A DNA stretch of 64,000 nucleotides from Lactobacillus sp. CBA3606 (lineage in GTDB: Bacteria > Bacillota > Bacilli > Lactobacillales > Lactobacillaceae). The notes under the pieces were generated by a model. That model did no database searches and was not told the origin of the DNA. It worked only from the letters and a program-made list of their open reading frames with translations. A program made the translations under genes and the position numbers. This document shows positions 35,556-45,317 of the stretch, piece by piece. The stretch spans positions 248,001-312,000 of the forward strand of contig NZ_CP027194.1 in NCBI RefSeq assembly GCF_002970935.1. The letters are read 5' to 3'. Every line of letters begins with the position of its first letter. Positions within the stretch are counted from its first letter, which is position 1.

Positions 35556-36083
35556 ATGATTAATCAATTTAAACCAACTTGGATGATACCAGCAATCTAT
35601 AATATAACGCCAGCTCAGCTGCGCGAAAAGGGGATTAAGGCGGTCTTTACTGATCTTGATAATACCTTGATTGCATGGGACAATCCGGATGGTACCCCGG
35701 AACTTAAAAAATGGCTACACGCCCTGCAAGATGCTGGCATTCCGTTAGTTGTGGTTTCCAATAATTCAGAAGTCCGGATTGCCAAAGCCGTAGCAGCATT
35801 GGAACTACCGTTTGTGTCCCGGGCTCTGAAGCCGTTACCATTTGGTATTCAAAAAGCGCGGCACCAACTGGGAATACGACGTACTGAAGTTATTATGGTT
35901 GGTGATCAGTATATTACCGACATGTGGGCTGCACATGCGGCGGGCGTGCCCAGCGTCTTAGTCCAACCAATTGTTAAGACCGATGCGTGGAATACCCGCA
36001 TTAACCGATTTTTTGAACGGTTTATTAAGGCCCGGTTAGCCCATCGTTATCCAGAAATGCATTTTCAGGAGGAACTTAAATAG
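35556..36083 (+). CDS. yqeG: YqeG HAD-superfamily phosphatase
   Basis: A haloacid dehalogenase-type phosphatase of 175 residues. The catalytic loop is FTDLDNTLIAWDN, with VVVSNNS and the C-terminal VMVGDQYITDMWAAHAAG. The family belongs to the IIIA subclass. The true substrate is unknown. It starts the yqeG-yqeH-yhbY-nadD-yqeK-rsfS-yqeM cluster. Its stop TAG overlaps the GTG start of yqeH by one base. Confidence 0.93.
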   Translation: MINQFKPTWMIPAIYNITPAQLREKGIKAVFTDLDNTLIAWDNPDGTPELKKWLHALQDAGIPLVVVSNNSEVRIAKAVAALELPFVSRALKPLPFGIQKARHQLGIRRTEVIMVGDQYITDMWAAHAAGVPSVLVQPIVKTDAWNTRINRFFERFIKARLAHRYPEMHFQEELK

Positions 36084-37231
36084 TGAGTGAATCAACTCAA
36101 GTAACACCAGCAGAACCTTTATACTGTATTGGCTGTGGGGCCGCCATTCAAACGACGAACGCCCAATCAGCTGGCTACACACCAGCCTCAGCTTTAAAAA
36201 AGGCGTTAGAAAATGAGACGAAAGATTTATATTGTCAACGTTGTTTCCGCTTACGACACTATAATGAAATTGTGCCCGTAGACTTAACCGATGATGATTT
36301 TAGACATCTTTTAGCGACGATTCGGGAAGCCGATGCGTTGGTTGTCTATGTTGTTGATATTTTTGACCTTAATGGGAGCATTATTCCCGGGCTACAACGC
36401 TTTGTCGGGAGTAACCCGGTGCTATTGGTTGGGAACAAAGAAGATGTCTTACCACGCCAATTACGACGGACTAAGTTACGGGAATGGATGAAGCAACAGG
36501 TTCGGTCCCAAGGCATCAAACCCGTCGATGTTGCGTTGACTAGTGCGAAAAAAGGCCATTCAATTGACGAATTATTAGCGCTAATTGAAAAGTATCGTCG
36601 CGGTCGCGATGTTTATGTTGTTGGGGTGACTAATGTGGGTAAGTCGACGTTAATCAACCGAATTATTGCGAATAATACCGGTTTGAAAGACTTGATTACG
36701 ACGTCGCGGTTCCCCGGCACGACGTTGGATAAGATCGAAATTCCATTAGATGATGGGCATAAGATGGTCGACACACCAGGGATTATTCATCCCGAACAAA
36801 TGGCGCACGTCTTGAGTGGTGATGACTTGAAATTGGTCTCACCACAAAAAGAAATCCGGCCCAAGGCTTATCAATTAGGCAATGGTCAGACGTTATTCTT
36901 AGGTGGCGTGGCTCGGTTGGATATTGTGGATACGGCTAAACCAGCTGGTATCGTGTATGCGGATAATAATTTAACGTTACACCGAACACGGACGGAGAAT
37001 GCCGAAAACTTTTATACGAAACATGTCGGCGAATTGATCACACCGCCAACTGGTGATGCAATCAAAGATTTCCCACCATTGGTGCGGCATGAGTTTAAGA
37101 CGACAGAAATTAGTGATGTTGTCTTTGAAGGTCTGGGTTGGGTAACAGTCCCGGCCGGAACTCGATTAGCTGGCTGGGCACCTAAAGGGGTCGATGTTTT
37201 GACCCGCCCAGCAATGATTAATAGGAAATAG
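36083..37231 (+). CDS. yqeH: Ribosome biogenesis GTPase YqeH
   Basis: A circularly permuted GTPase of 382 residues needed for 30S assembly. The N-terminal zinc finger uses CIGCG and CQRCFRLRHYN. The G motifs come in permuted order: VGNKEDVL (G4), SAKKGHS (G5), then the P-loop GVTNVGKSTLINR (G1), PGTTLD (G2) and DTPG (G3). The C-terminal domain is of the RNA-binding type. The GTG at 36083 overlaps the yqeG stop, and AGGAGG lies just before it. Translational coupling is likely. Confidence 0.95.
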   Translation: MSESTQVTPAEPLYCIGCGAAIQTTNAQSAGYTPASALKKALENETKDLYCQRCFRLRHYNEIVPVDLTDDDFRHLLATIREADALVVYVVDIFDLNGSIIPGLQRFVGSNPVLLVGNKEDVLPRQLRRTKLREWMKQQVRSQGIKPVDVALTSAKKGHSIDELLALIEKYRRGRDVYVVGVTNVGKSTLINRIIANNTGLKDLITTSRFPGTTLDKIEIPLDDGHKMVDTPGIIHPEQMAHVLSGDDLKLVSPQKEIRPKAYQLGNGQTLFLGGVARLDIVDTAKPAGIVYADNNLTLHRTRTENAENFYTKHVGELITPPTGDAIKDFPPLVRHEFKTTEISDVVFEGLGWVTVPAGTRLAGWAPKGVDVLTRPAMINRK

Positions 37232-37240
37232 GAGAAGTTA

Positions 37241-37555
37241 ATGGAAAACTTAAAAGGTAAACAAAAACGTTATTTACGCAGTTCGGCGCATCACATGCGG
37301 CCCTTATTCGCAGTTGGTAAAAATGGACTGACTGACGAGTGGTTAACGCAATTGACGGGCGCTATCGACAAGCGTGAACTAATTAAGGTTAATATTTTAC
37401 AAAATTCAGAGGTCACAACAGCTGAAGTTAAAGCTGCTGTGGAAGCTAAAACGCCAATTACAGTTGTTCAAACGATTGGTCGTGTTTTAGTGTTATACAT
37501 GCCAGCGAGTGACGCCGATTTACGGCATTATTCGTTGCAAGTTGACAAGCTTTAA
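37241..37555 (+). CDS. yhbY: YhbY/CRM RNA-binding protein
   Basis: A single CRM domain of 104 residues. It starts with LKGKQKRYLRSSAHHMRPLF and has the GxxG-type loop in AVGKNGLTDEW. Homologues bind pre-50S particles. The start follows AGGAGAAG. It lies nine bases after yqeH and 13 bases before nadD, inside the ribosome assembly cluster. Confidence 0.93.
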   Translation: MENLKGKQKRYLRSSAHHMRPLFAVGKNGLTDEWLTQLTGAIDKRELIKVNILQNSEVTTAEVKAAVEAKTPITVVQTIGRVLVLYMPASDADLRHYSLQVDKL

Positions 37556-37568
37556 GGAGGAATCTTGG

Positions 37569-38204
37569 GTGAAAACGGTTAGTCAAACGGCGACCAAAGT
37601 TTTGGCCGAAACAGTGACCGATATTCAAAAGCGACGGGTTGGCATTTTAGGTGGAACTTTCAATCCTCCTCATCTTGGTCACTTAATCATGGCCCAACAA
37701 GTGGGGGACCAATTAGGTTTGGACGAAGTTCGCTTCATGCCAGATGCCCAGCCGCCACATGTTGATGAAAAGACTACGATTGCCGCTAAAGATCGTGCTA
37801 ATATGGTGCAACAAGCCATCGTTGGTAATCCGTTATTCAAGTTAGAAACTGCCGAACTAAAGCGTGGTGGCAAAAGCTACACGTATGATACAATTAAGGC
37901 TTTAAAGGCCCAACATCCAGAAGTGCAATATTACTTTATTATCGGTGGGGATATGGTAGCGTATCTGCATACTTGGTATCGCATTGATGATTTAGTAAAA
38001 TTAGTCACTTTTGTGGGTATCAAGCGGGCTAGTTATCCCACCACGAGTCAATATCCGGTCATCTGGGTGGATGCCCCCTTAGTGGCGATTAGTTCAACAC
38101 AGATTCGCCAAAAAGTTAGTCGGGGGCACACTGTTCGGTATTTAGTGCCTGACGCTGTTGCCGACTATATTAAGGAGCATCACTTATATGAGCAAACCGA
38201 TTGA
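37569..38204 (+). CDS. nadD: Nicotinate-mononucleotide adenylyltransferase
   Basis: An NAD synthesis enzyme of 211 residues. The nucleotidyltransferase start GILGGTFNPPHLGHL contains the HxGH motif, and ISSTQIRQKVSRG gives the second motif. PDAQPPH is also typical. The GTG at 37569 follows AAGGAGG, so it is preferred over upstream codons inside yhbY. It overlaps yqeK by 17 bases, indicating coupled translation. Confidence 0.95.
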   Translation: MKTVSQTATKVLAETVTDIQKRRVGILGGTFNPPHLGHLIMAQQVGDQLGLDEVRFMPDAQPPHVDEKTTIAAKDRANMVQQAIVGNPLFKLETAELKRGGKSYTYDTIKALKAQHPEVQYYFIIGGDMVAYLHTWYRIDDLVKLVTFVGIKRASYPTTSQYPVIWVDAPLVAISSTQIRQKVSRGHTVRYLVPDAVADYIKEHHLYEQTD

Positions 38205-38805
38205 GTATCAGGCTAACTTGGTGCCGTATACGCACGCTGAATTGATGGCGAAGGTTGCGGCACAGTTGACTGACAGTCGTTACCAGCATTGCTTACGTGT
38301 CGAACAAACCGCACGTGAGTTAGCACAAGCTAATGGGGTTGACCCAGAATTAGCGGCGATTGCCGGCTTATTGCATGATTATGCGAAGCAACGGCCAGCA
38401 GAAACATTCATCAAAATTATTAAAACGCGTGGTCTGAATCCAGCTTTGCTGGCTTATGGCAATGGGGTTTGGCATGGTGTAGTAGGTGCCGAATTAATTA
38501 AGCAAGAGTTGCACATTTATAATGAAGACATTCTAAATGCGGTCCGCTTGCACACGGTTGGCGCCCCCTACATGTCCACCTTAGCGCAAATCGTGTTTAT
38601 GGCTGATTTTATTGAACCACAACGCGATTTTCCAGGTGTTGATGAAGCACGGCAACTGACTAAAAAATCACTTGCAGCTGGGGTTCGTTATCAGATTCAA
38701 CATACGTTGAACTATCTAGTCACTAAGGGTGCACCGGTGTACCCCGCCACGCTGGCAACATATAATGCGTGGGTCGGTGGTGTCGGGACGGTACCCAACA
38801 ATTAA
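38188..38805 (+). CDS. yqeK: YqeK HD-domain hydrolase (Ap4A)
   Basis: An HD-domain protein of 205 residues. The metal ligands are visible in HCLRVEQTA, AGLLHDYAK, WHGVVGAEL and FMADFIEPQRDFPGVD. Homologues cut diadenosine tetraphosphate symmetrically. The ATG at 38188 follows AAGGAG inside the end of nadD. An upstream start at 38158 has no ribosome site. Confidence 0.93.
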   Translation: MSKPIEYQANLVPYTHAELMAKVAAQLTDSRYQHCLRVEQTARELAQANGVDPELAAIAGLLHDYAKQRPAETFIKIIKTRGLNPALLAYGNGVWHGVVGAELIKQELHIYNEDILNAVRLHTVGAPYMSTLAQIVFMADFIEPQRDFPGVDEARQLTKKSLAAGVRYQIQHTLNYLVTKGAPVYPATLATYNAWVGGVGTVPNN

Positions 38806-38829
38806 GTTATTATTTAAAGGGAGAATTAC

Positions 38830-39186
38830 ATGGAAAGCAAAGCATTATTACAATTAACAGTTAAAGCGGCCGATGATAAACGTGCCGAAGATATCGTTGC
38901 CTTAGATGTGGCCGAAGTTAGCTTGATGGCTGATTATTTTGTCGTCTTATCAGCAGATTCACGGCGACAAGTCCAAGCCATTGCGGATAACATTGTGAGT
39001 GAAATCCGGCAAGCCGGCTCTGACGTTAAGAGTGTTGAAGGTCGAACGGCTGGTGAATGGATTTTAGTTGACGCCGGTGATGTGATTGTACACGTCTTCC
39101 AAAAGGATGCGCGGCAACACTATAACTTAGAAAAGCTATGGTCCGATGCACCGTTAGTTGCGGTGGATCAATGGGTTAACGCATGA
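38830..39186 (+). CDS. rsfS: Ribosomal silencing factor RsfS
   Basis: A protein of 118 residues that binds L14 and blocks subunit joining when nutrients run low. The core motifs are MADYFVVLSADSRRQVQA and EWILVDAGDVIVHVFQ, with the C-terminal YNLEKLWSDAP. The ATG follows AAAGGGAG. It overlaps the next methyltransferase gene by four bases (ATGA). Confidence 0.95.
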   Translation: MESKALLQLTVKAADDKRAEDIVALDVAEVSLMADYFVVLSADSRRQVQAIADNIVSEIRQAGSDVKSVEGRTAGEWILVDAGDVIVHVFQKDARQHYNLEKLWSDAPLVAVDQWVNA

Positions 39187-39917
39187 TTTACCAAACGTTT
39201 GCCGAACTTTACGACGAACTTTTCGATCCAGCCATGTACCAGCAATGGCTGGATTTTGTGCGTCGTGAATTACCTCAGCAGGACGGTGAAATTCTGGAAC
39301 TTGCTTGTGGCACCGGTCGGCTCGGTGTGTTATTGGCCCAGGCGGGTTACCACGTCACCGGTTTAGACTTGTCCGATAATATGTTGGCCTTAGCCCAGCA
39401 GCACATCGAAGCTGCGGCAGTGGCAATGCCATTATTGGAAGGCAATATGTTAGATCTATCCGAATTAGGCACGTTTTCAGCGGTCACTTGTTTTGCCGAT
39501 TCATTTTGTTATTTACCAGATTTAGCCCAAGTTCAAACAGCTTTTACACAAGTGGCCGCGCATTTAACGGCAACGGGTAAATTCTTATTCGATGTTATTA
39601 CGCCTCATCAAACCGATGACGTCTATCCAGGTTATATGTACAATTATCGCGATGAAGAACGGGCCTTTATGTGGACCAGTTATGCGGGTGAAGTTGCGCA
39701 TAGTGCGGAGCATGACTTGAGTTTCTTTATTTGGAATGCTGAAAAAGACGCGTTTGATGAAGTGAGTGAGCTCCATCAAGAACGCACTTATGTCTTAGCG
39801 GACTATCAACGGGCGTTAGCAGCGGCGGGATTCAGTCAAGTTAAAGTGACTGCTGACTTTGGTCAAGCAGCCCCTAACGAGCAAACGACCCGCTGGTTCT
39901 TTGAATGCCAAAAGTAG
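39183..39917 (+). CDS. yqeM: YqeM-like SAM-dependent methyltransferase
   Basis: A class I methyltransferase of 244 residues. The cofactor loop is ILELACGTGRLGVLLA, and VTGLDLSDNMLALA supplies the acidic residue. The start MIYQTFAELYDELFDPAMYQ is typical of YqeM. The substrate is not known. The start overlaps rsfS in an ATGA junction. The ribosome site lies inside rsfS. Confidence 0.9.
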   Translation: MIYQTFAELYDELFDPAMYQQWLDFVRRELPQQDGEILELACGTGRLGVLLAQAGYHVTGLDLSDNMLALAQQHIEAAAVAMPLLEGNMLDLSELGTFSAVTCFADSFCYLPDLAQVQTAFTQVAAHLTATGKFLFDVITPHQTDDVYPGYMYNYRDEERAFMWTSYAGEVAHSAEHDLSFFIWNAEKDAFDEVSELHQERTYVLADYQRALAAAGFSQVKVTADFGQAAPNEQTTRWFFECQK

Positions 39918-39926
39918 GTGAAATGG

Positions 39927-41072
39927 ATGCGAGCAGTTGGGGTCATAACTGAATACAATCCCCTGCATAATGGACATCAGTTCCATTTACAACAGGCCCG
40001 GGCGCAAACGCAGGCTGATTGTACTGTTGTTGTAATGAGTGGTAATTGGTTACAGCGTGGCGAACCAGCTATTTTAGATAAATGGACGCGCACACAATTA
40101 GCCTTAGCTGCTGGTGCTGACTTAGTGGTAGAGTTACCCGTCTTTTTTGCGACACAACCAGCACATTTATTTGCGCAGGGTGGGGTCGAACTATTAGCGG
40201 CGTTGCAGTGTGACAGCTTAGTATTTGGGACGGAACATCCAGCATTGGACTTTGATCAATTATCAACGGCGTTACCTCAGACTCAAGCTGCGTTTAAGCA
40301 GTACAACGCGACGTATGCAACACAGTTTAATACGGCGTTACAGCAGGCGACGGGGGTCACACTAAATCAGTCTAATGATTTATTAGGGTTCTGCTATGCA
40401 GTTGCGAATCAACGGTTAGGTCGGCCCTTGCAGCTGGTCCCGATTAAACGGCAAGTTGCCGGGCATAATGATATGTCGATTTCGCCCACTGGGCATTTTG
40501 CCAGTGGAACGGCGATTCGACAGGCGGCCTTTAAACAGGCTTGGCCGGCGATTGAACCAGTCGTCCCAGCCGTGACGTTGCAGGCACTGAAAACGCAACG
40601 ACTACAACAATGGTCTGACTTTTGGCCGTACCTGCGCTACCAGCTTTTAACGGGGAGTGTGGCCCAGAGTCGAGCTTATGATCAAATGGCCGAGGGTCTG
40701 GAATATCGGATGCGTGAGATGGCTCAAACTGCGACTGATTTTCCAGCGTTTATCAGCTTGGTTAAGTCAAAACGGTATACTTATACCCGGTTACAACGCG
40801 TGGCAACGGCGGCGTTACTACAATTAACGCATGCTGAGGTTCAGGCTGCACAACAGCATAATTATGTGCGGGTACTTGGATTTACGCCGACTGGACAGCA
40901 GTATTTACATCAAATTAAAGCGCAGTTGTCGTTACCGTTATATACTAAAATCAACAAAAAATTACGATTACATGAGTTAGCTTTAGATTATCGGGCCGGG
41001 CGGGTCTATCAAATGATTAATGGTCAATCACAAGATCTGTATCGCCGACCATGGATACAATCAGCACGATAA
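39927..41072 (+). CDS. tmcAL: tRNA(Met) cytidine acetate ligase TmcAL
   Basis: An enzyme of 381 residues (YlbM in older usage) that makes ac4C34 in elongator tRNA-Met from acetate and ATP. The nucleotidyltransferase-like start is VGVITEYNPLHNGHQFHL, and VVMSGNWLQRGEPAILDKW is diagnostic. The ATG at 39927 follows TAGGTG. A GTG three codons earlier is possible. It follows yqeM directly. Confidence 0.94.
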   Translation: MRAVGVITEYNPLHNGHQFHLQQARAQTQADCTVVVMSGNWLQRGEPAILDKWTRTQLALAAGADLVVELPVFFATQPAHLFAQGGVELLAALQCDSLVFGTEHPALDFDQLSTALPQTQAAFKQYNATYATQFNTALQQATGVTLNQSNDLLGFCYAVANQRLGRPLQLVPIKRQVAGHNDMSISPTGHFASGTAIRQAAFKQAWPAIEPVVPAVTLQALKTQRLQQWSDFWPYLRYQLLTGSVAQSRAYDQMAEGLEYRMREMAQTATDFPAFISLVKSKRYTYTRLQRVATAALLQLTHAEVQAAQQHNYVRVLGFTPTGQQYLHQIKAQLSLPLYTKINKKLRLHELALDYRAGRVYQMINGQSQDLYRRPWIQSAR

Positions 41073-41149
41073 TATCGGTTGACTGGCTCGTAGGGAACTG
41101 TTATGGTAGTGACCAATGGCGGGCTTTTTAACCTGTCAAGGAAAAAACA

Positions 41150-41178
41150 TTGACAAAGGATTTTTACACAGGTATAAT
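41150..41178 (+). promoter_or_regulatory. Consensus promoter of yceD-rpmF
   Basis: TTGACA (41150-41155) and TATAAT (41173-41178) with an exact 17-base spacer. This is a perfect sigma-A consensus and so a strong promoter, 28 bases before the yceD start. Confidence 0.92.
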
Positions 41179-41206
41179 TTATCACGTTGCATTAGGAGGT
41201 TTTTAA

Positions 41207-41758
41207 ATGAAATGGTCGTTAGGGCAGCTTAAAAGTTACCGGGATGAACCACTTCAGTTTGATGAAGCACTGGATTTAAAAGACGCCCTGATGACGCGTT
41301 ATCCTGAGATTGTTGACGCCGAGGCAGCCCAAGTTAAGGGTTACTTGTCATATGATCATGGTAATGTGCTAATTTCAGCGGCCGTGACAGTAACGTTAAC
41401 GTTACCGTCAACCCGGTCGTTGACGCCGGTGTTGGTGCCACTGGCCTTTCAAATAACGGAATATTATGTGCCTCAAGGAGCCGATTTAGATCAGTTCGGT
41501 GAGGATGATACGGTAATTATTTTACCGGAAGATGATATTTTGAATTTTGATGTCGCTGTGGAGGATAATATTTTAATTCACATCCCCATGCAGATTCTTT
41601 CTGAAGCTGAACAGAATGGTGAACCTTTGCCAACTGGTAACGGTTGGGAAGTCTTCAGTGAAGACGACCTTGCCAAGCAAGCTACAGAACATAAAACTGT
41701 TGATCCGCGTTTAGCTAAGTTGAAAAACCTGTTCCCTGATCAGGAAACTAAGGATTAA
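41207..41758 (+). CDS. yceD: YceD family protein (DUF177)
   Basis: A protein of 183 residues whose gene almost always precedes rpmF. The core shows YLSYDHGNVLISAAVTVTL and ENILIHIPMQI. The C-terminus ends with VDPRLAKLKNLFPDQ, typical of the family. Some family members link to 23S rRNA metabolism. It lacks the full Cys pair seen in some relatives. The ATG follows AGGAGG. Confidence 0.92.
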   Translation: MKWSLGQLKSYRDEPLQFDEALDLKDALMTRYPEIVDAEAAQVKGYLSYDHGNVLISAAVTVTLTLPSTRSLTPVLVPLAFQITEYYVPQGADLDQFGEDDTVIILPEDDILNFDVAVEDNILIHIPMQILSEAEQNGEPLPTGNGWEVFSEDDLAKQATEHKTVDPRLAKLKNLFPDQETKD

Positions 41759-41815
41759 GTTAGTTAGACCTATCAAAATCACATTTGTGAAATTATTTTA
41801 AGGAGGTGTTCGTTG

Positions 41816-41995
41816 ATGGCTGTACCTAAGAGAAGAACATCTAAGATGCGTAAACGCAACCGTCGTGGTCATATTAAATTGGCTACCCCAAACTTGTCAG
41901 CTTGCCCAAATTGCGGCGAATTACGAGTTTCACATCACGTTTGCCCAAGTTGTGGATTCTACAACGGTAAAGAAATCGTTAAAGTAAACAACTAA
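41816..41995 (+). CDS. rpmF: 50S ribosomal protein L32
   Basis: A ribosomal protein of 59 residues with a zinc ribbon: CPNCG and CPSCGFY. It starts [19 protein letters not shown]. The ATG at 41816 follows AAGGAGGTG. A TTG one codon upstream is in frame but unlikely. It keeps the Cys-containing (zinc) form of L32. It is transcribed with yceD from the consensus promoter. Confidence 0.96.
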   Translation: MAVPKRRTSKMRKRNRRGHIKLATPNLSACPNCGELRVSHHVCPSCGFYNGKEIVKVNN

Positions 41996-42065
41996 TTTGA
42001 TTTAGTTGATGAAAAGGCGTATCGCGGCCATGGCGCATACTACTTTTCTTTACAAGACGGATTTA

Positions 42066-42091
42066 AAAACTCGCTGCGGCGAGTTTTTTTG
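42066..42091 (+). terminator. Terminator after rpmF
   Basis: ACTCGC (42069-42074) pairs with GCGAGT (42079-42084), extended by A/T pairs, with a run of seven Ts. Confidence 0.85.
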
Positions 42092-42228
42092 TGGTTCACT
42101 ATGAAAATTAATTTCTCTAAGAATGAAACTTAATGAAATTAATTTTATAAATCACGACAATATCCTTTTATTAAAAGCATTTTTTTGGTACGATTAGCAC
42201 GTAGTAAAATTTGGGAGGTAAACAACTA

Positions 42229-43665
42229 ATGAGTAATGAAAAACCACAGATTGGTGTCATTGGGATGGCCGTTATGGGCAAGAACTTGGCTTTGAATATT
42301 GAAAGCCGCGGCTATAAAGTTGCCATCTTTAACCGGACGGGTTCAAAGACGGAAAAAGTCGTTCAGGATCATGCGGACAAACAATTAGTTCCAAGCTATA
42401 ACGTCGCTGACTTTGTTGCATCACTGGAAACGCCACGGCGGATTATCATGATGGTTAAGGCTGGCAAACCAACCGATGCCGTCATTGATGAATTATTGCC
42501 ATTGCTCGATAAAGGCGATGTGTTAATTGATGGTGGGAATACCAACTTTAATGACACGATGGCACGAAATGCCCGCTTAGACAAGTCTGGGATTAACTTT
42601 ATCGGTATGGGAGTTTCTGGCGGTGAATTAGGCGCCTTACAAGGCCCTTCATTGATGCCCGGTGGTCAAAAGGAAGCTTATGACTTAGTTGCCCCAATCT
42701 TAGAAAAGATTGCTGCTAAGGCCCCTCAAGATGGCGCACCTTGTGTCACTTATATCGGTGCTAACGGTGCCGGTCATTACGTTAAGATGGTCCATAATGG
42801 GATCGAATACGGTGATGAAGAATTAATTGATGAAAGTTACAACATGATGCGGAACGTCGCTGGCCTATCAGTTGATGAAATGTCTGACGTCTTCACCGAA
42901 TGGAACAAGGGTGAATTAAGCAGTTACCTCGTTGAAATTACCGCAGATATTTTATCGCGTAAAGACGACTTGGGTGCTGACAAGACGAAGCCAATCGTTG
43001 ATATGATTTTAGACCGTGGGAACAACAAAGGAACTGGTAAGTGGAGTTCCGAAGATGCATTGAACGTCCAAGTCCCACAATCAGTGATCACTGAAGCGGT
43101 TTATGCGCGTTACATTTCTATGATGAAGACTGAACGGGTTGCCGCTTCTAAGAAGCTTGCCGGTCCTAAGAATGACGTTAAGTTACCAGCTAAAGAAGAA
43201 TTAGTTGAGAAAATTCGTCAAGCCTTATACTTCAGCAAAATCATGAGTTATGCGCAAGGTTTCGAACAATTACGCTTTGCTGCTGAACATTATGGTTGGG
43301 ATTTGAAGTTTGGTGAATTAGCACAGATCTGGCGTGCTGGTTGTATCATCCGGGCACAATTCTTACAAAATATCACCAATGCTTTTGATAAGAAGCCTGA
43401 CTTAAACAACTTGTTGATGGATGATTACTTTACAGATATTGCTGCGAAGTATCAACAATCAACGCGTGATGTTTTAAGCTTAGCGGTTCAAGCCGGTGTA
43501 CCAATGCCAGCCTTTAGCGCTGCGTTGTCATACTATGACTCATATCGGGCTGAAGTATTGCCAGCTAACTTATTACAAGCGCAACGAGATTACTTTGGTG
43601 CCCATACCTACGAACGGACTGACCGCGAAGGGGCTTTCCATTACACTTGGTATGAAGAACAATAA
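42229..43665 (+). CDS. gnd: 6-phosphogluconate dehydrogenase, decarboxylating
   Basis: A pentose phosphate enzyme of 478 residues that turns 6-phosphogluconate into ribulose 5-phosphate, CO2 and NADPH. The cofactor loop is [17 protein letters not shown], and NRTGSKTEK suits NADP. The catalytic region has [20 protein letters not shown] and [14 protein letters not shown]. The C-terminal tail has [12 protein letters not shown]. The ATG at 42229 follows GGGAGGT. It is monocistronic, with a terminator after it. Confidence 0.96.
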   Translation: MSNEKPQIGVIGMAVMGKNLALNIESRGYKVAIFNRTGSKTEKVVQDHADKQLVPSYNVADFVASLETPRRIIMMVKAGKPTDAVIDELLPLLDKGDVLIDGGNTNFNDTMARNARLDKSGINFIGMGVSGGELGALQGPSLMPGGQKEAYDLVAPILEKIAAKAPQDGAPCVTYIGANGAGHYVKMVHNGIEYGDEELIDESYNMMRNVAGLSVDEMSDVFTEWNKGELSSYLVEITADILSRKDDLGADKTKPIVDMILDRGNNKGTGKWSSEDALNVQVPQSVITEAVYARYISMMKTERVAASKKLAGPKNDVKLPAKEELVEKIRQALYFSKIMSYAQGFEQLRFAAEHYGWDLKFGELAQIWRAGCIIRAQFLQNITNAFDKKPDLNNLLMDDYFTDIAAKYQQSTRDVLSLAVQAGVPMPAFSAALSYYDSYRAEVLPANLLQAQRDYFGAHTYERTDREGAFHYTWYEEQ

Positions 43666-43682
43666 AAATTAATGTTAATCTG

Positions 43683-43714
43683 AAAAGTTGCAGTCATTTG
43701 GCTGCAACTTTTTT
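43683..43714 (+). terminator. Terminator after gnd
   Basis: AAAAGTTGCAG (43683-43693) pairs with CTGCAACTTTTTT (43702-43714), with the T-run included. Confidence 0.85.
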
Positions 43715-43775
43715 GTGTCGAACGTTTGTTTGCGTTAAACTAGACTTATTAACTATGCGTAAATGAGGTGGGCGT

Positions 43776-45119
43776 GTGAAGCAAGCATCGTTGTTCAATC
43801 CAGACCGGTCAACCGATAGTCCATTAGCCTATCGTGTTCGACCGGCGACGTTAGCAGAATTTAAAGGCCAGGACCATTTGTTGGGGCCGGGTAAGTTGTT
43901 ACGACAATTTATTACGCAAGACCAGTTACCATCCCTGATTTTTTGGGGACCACCGGGGGTCGGCAAGACGACCTTAGCAGAAATTATTGCACAACAAACG
44001 CAGGCCCACTTTATGACGTTTAGCGCGGTCACTAGTGGGATTAAAGAAATTCGCCAAATTATGGATGACGCAGAAGCTAATCGGGACTTTGGTGAAAAAA
44101 CCATTGTGTTTATTGATGAAATTCATCGGTTTAATAAGGCGCAACAGGATGCTTTTTTGCCCTATGTGGAACGAGGAAGTATCACGTTAATTGGGGCGAC
44201 TACCGAAAATCCGTCTTTCGAAATTAATGCGGCGTTATTATCACGATGCAAAGTCTTAGTCTTAAAAGAACTGACCGAAGCGGATTTAGAGCAGGTCTTA
44301 AAAGCGGCGTTAGCCCATCCGCAAGGGTTTCCAGGCTTGACGGTTCATTTGCAGGCGGATACGTTGGCCTTGATCGCTAACTTTGCTAACGGTGATGCGC
44401 GGATGGCGTTGAACACGCTTGAGATGGCGGTCCTAAATGGTGAACGAACGGCAGATCAGCAGGTCACCGTGACGGCCGCAAGTTTAAATCAATTAATCAA
44501 TACGAAATCATTGCGTTATGACAAACATGGCGAAGAACATTTTAATCTGATTTCGGCCTTGCATAAGTCGATGCGCAATAGTGATGTGGATGCCGCGATT
44601 TATTGGTTGATGCGGATGCTAGGTGGCGGTGAATCGCCAATTTATATTGCGCGGCGGTTGATTCGGTTTGCGAGTGAGGATGTTGGATTAGCCGATCGGC
44701 AAGCCTTACCGTTAACAGTCGCGGTGTATCAAGCGTGCCAACTTATTGGGATGCCAGAATGCGATGTTAATTTAACCGAAGCGGTCACTTACTTGGCCTT
44801 GGCGCCGAAATCAAATGCCTTATATATGGCAAAAGCTGCGGCAAAAAAAGCCATCAAGACAACGGGTAATCTGCCCGTGCCATTACAAATTCGGAATGCA
44901 CCGACGCAATTGATGCAAGACTTAGGTTATGGTGAGCATTATGAATATGCTCATGATAATCCAGATAAATTAACGGCAATGACGACGATGCCACCAGAAT
45001 TAATGGGGCAGACGTTCTATACGCCGACGGACCAGGGCCAAGAAAAGAGTTGGCAACAACGCCTGGCAGCGATTAAACGTTGGCATGCCAACCATCCGGC
45101 ACCATCGTCGCAAAATTAG
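43776..45119 (+). CDS. rarA: Replication-associated recombination protein RarA/MgsA
   Basis: An AAA+ ATPase of 447 residues related to clamp loaders. It acts at stalled forks. Walker A is GPPGVGKTTLAEII, Walker B is IVFIDEIHRF, and IGATTENPSFEINAALLSRC follows. The C-terminal tetramer domain has EDVGLADRQALPLT. The start is GTG 43776, with GAGGTGGG upstream. It lies alone between gnd and the two-component system. Confidence 0.94.
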   Translation: MKQASLFNPDRSTDSPLAYRVRPATLAEFKGQDHLLGPGKLLRQFITQDQLPSLIFWGPPGVGKTTLAEIIAQQTQAHFMTFSAVTSGIKEIRQIMDDAEANRDFGEKTIVFIDEIHRFNKAQQDAFLPYVERGSITLIGATTENPSFEINAALLSRCKVLVLKELTEADLEQVLKAALAHPQGFPGLTVHLQADTLALIANFANGDARMALNTLEMAVLNGERTADQQVTVTAASLNQLINTKSLRYDKHGEEHFNLISALHKSMRNSDVDAAIYWLMRMLGGGESPIYIARRLIRFASEDVGLADRQALPLTVAVYQACQLIGMPECDVNLTEAVTYLALAPKSNALYMAKAAAKKAIKTTGNLPVPLQIRNAPTQLMQDLGYGEHYEYAHDNPDKLTAMTTMPPELMGQTFYTPTDQGQEKSWQQRLAAIKRWHANHPAPSSQN

Positions 45120-45180
45120 CGTTGTTATCGATTGCATTTAACTAGATTCTTGATAGAATGAGATTTAGATGAGGGCTGGC

Positions 45181-45274
45181 CTAAATTTCGACAGTAGGAA
45201 ATTTAGCAAATTCATGGTAAAATAACATGTTGTACCTGTTGCGTGCAGTTAGTTCTCATTTAACTCGGAACAGG
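45181..45274 (+). promoter_or_regulatory. Promoter dyad and leader hairpin of the two-component operon
   Basis: CTAAATTTC (45181-45189) and GAAATTTAG (45198-45206) form a perfect 9-bp dyad over the expected -35. An extended -10, TGGTAAAAT, ends at 45223. After the likely start site, CCTGTT (45235-45240) pairs with AACAGG (45269-45274), with an inner AGTTA/TAACT stem. The dyad looks like an operator, perhaps for autoregulation by the response regulator. Confidence 0.5.
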
Positions 45275-45317
45275 TTGGTTGTTAGATAAGTTGAATATTA
45301 GGAGTGACTAAAAGTAA

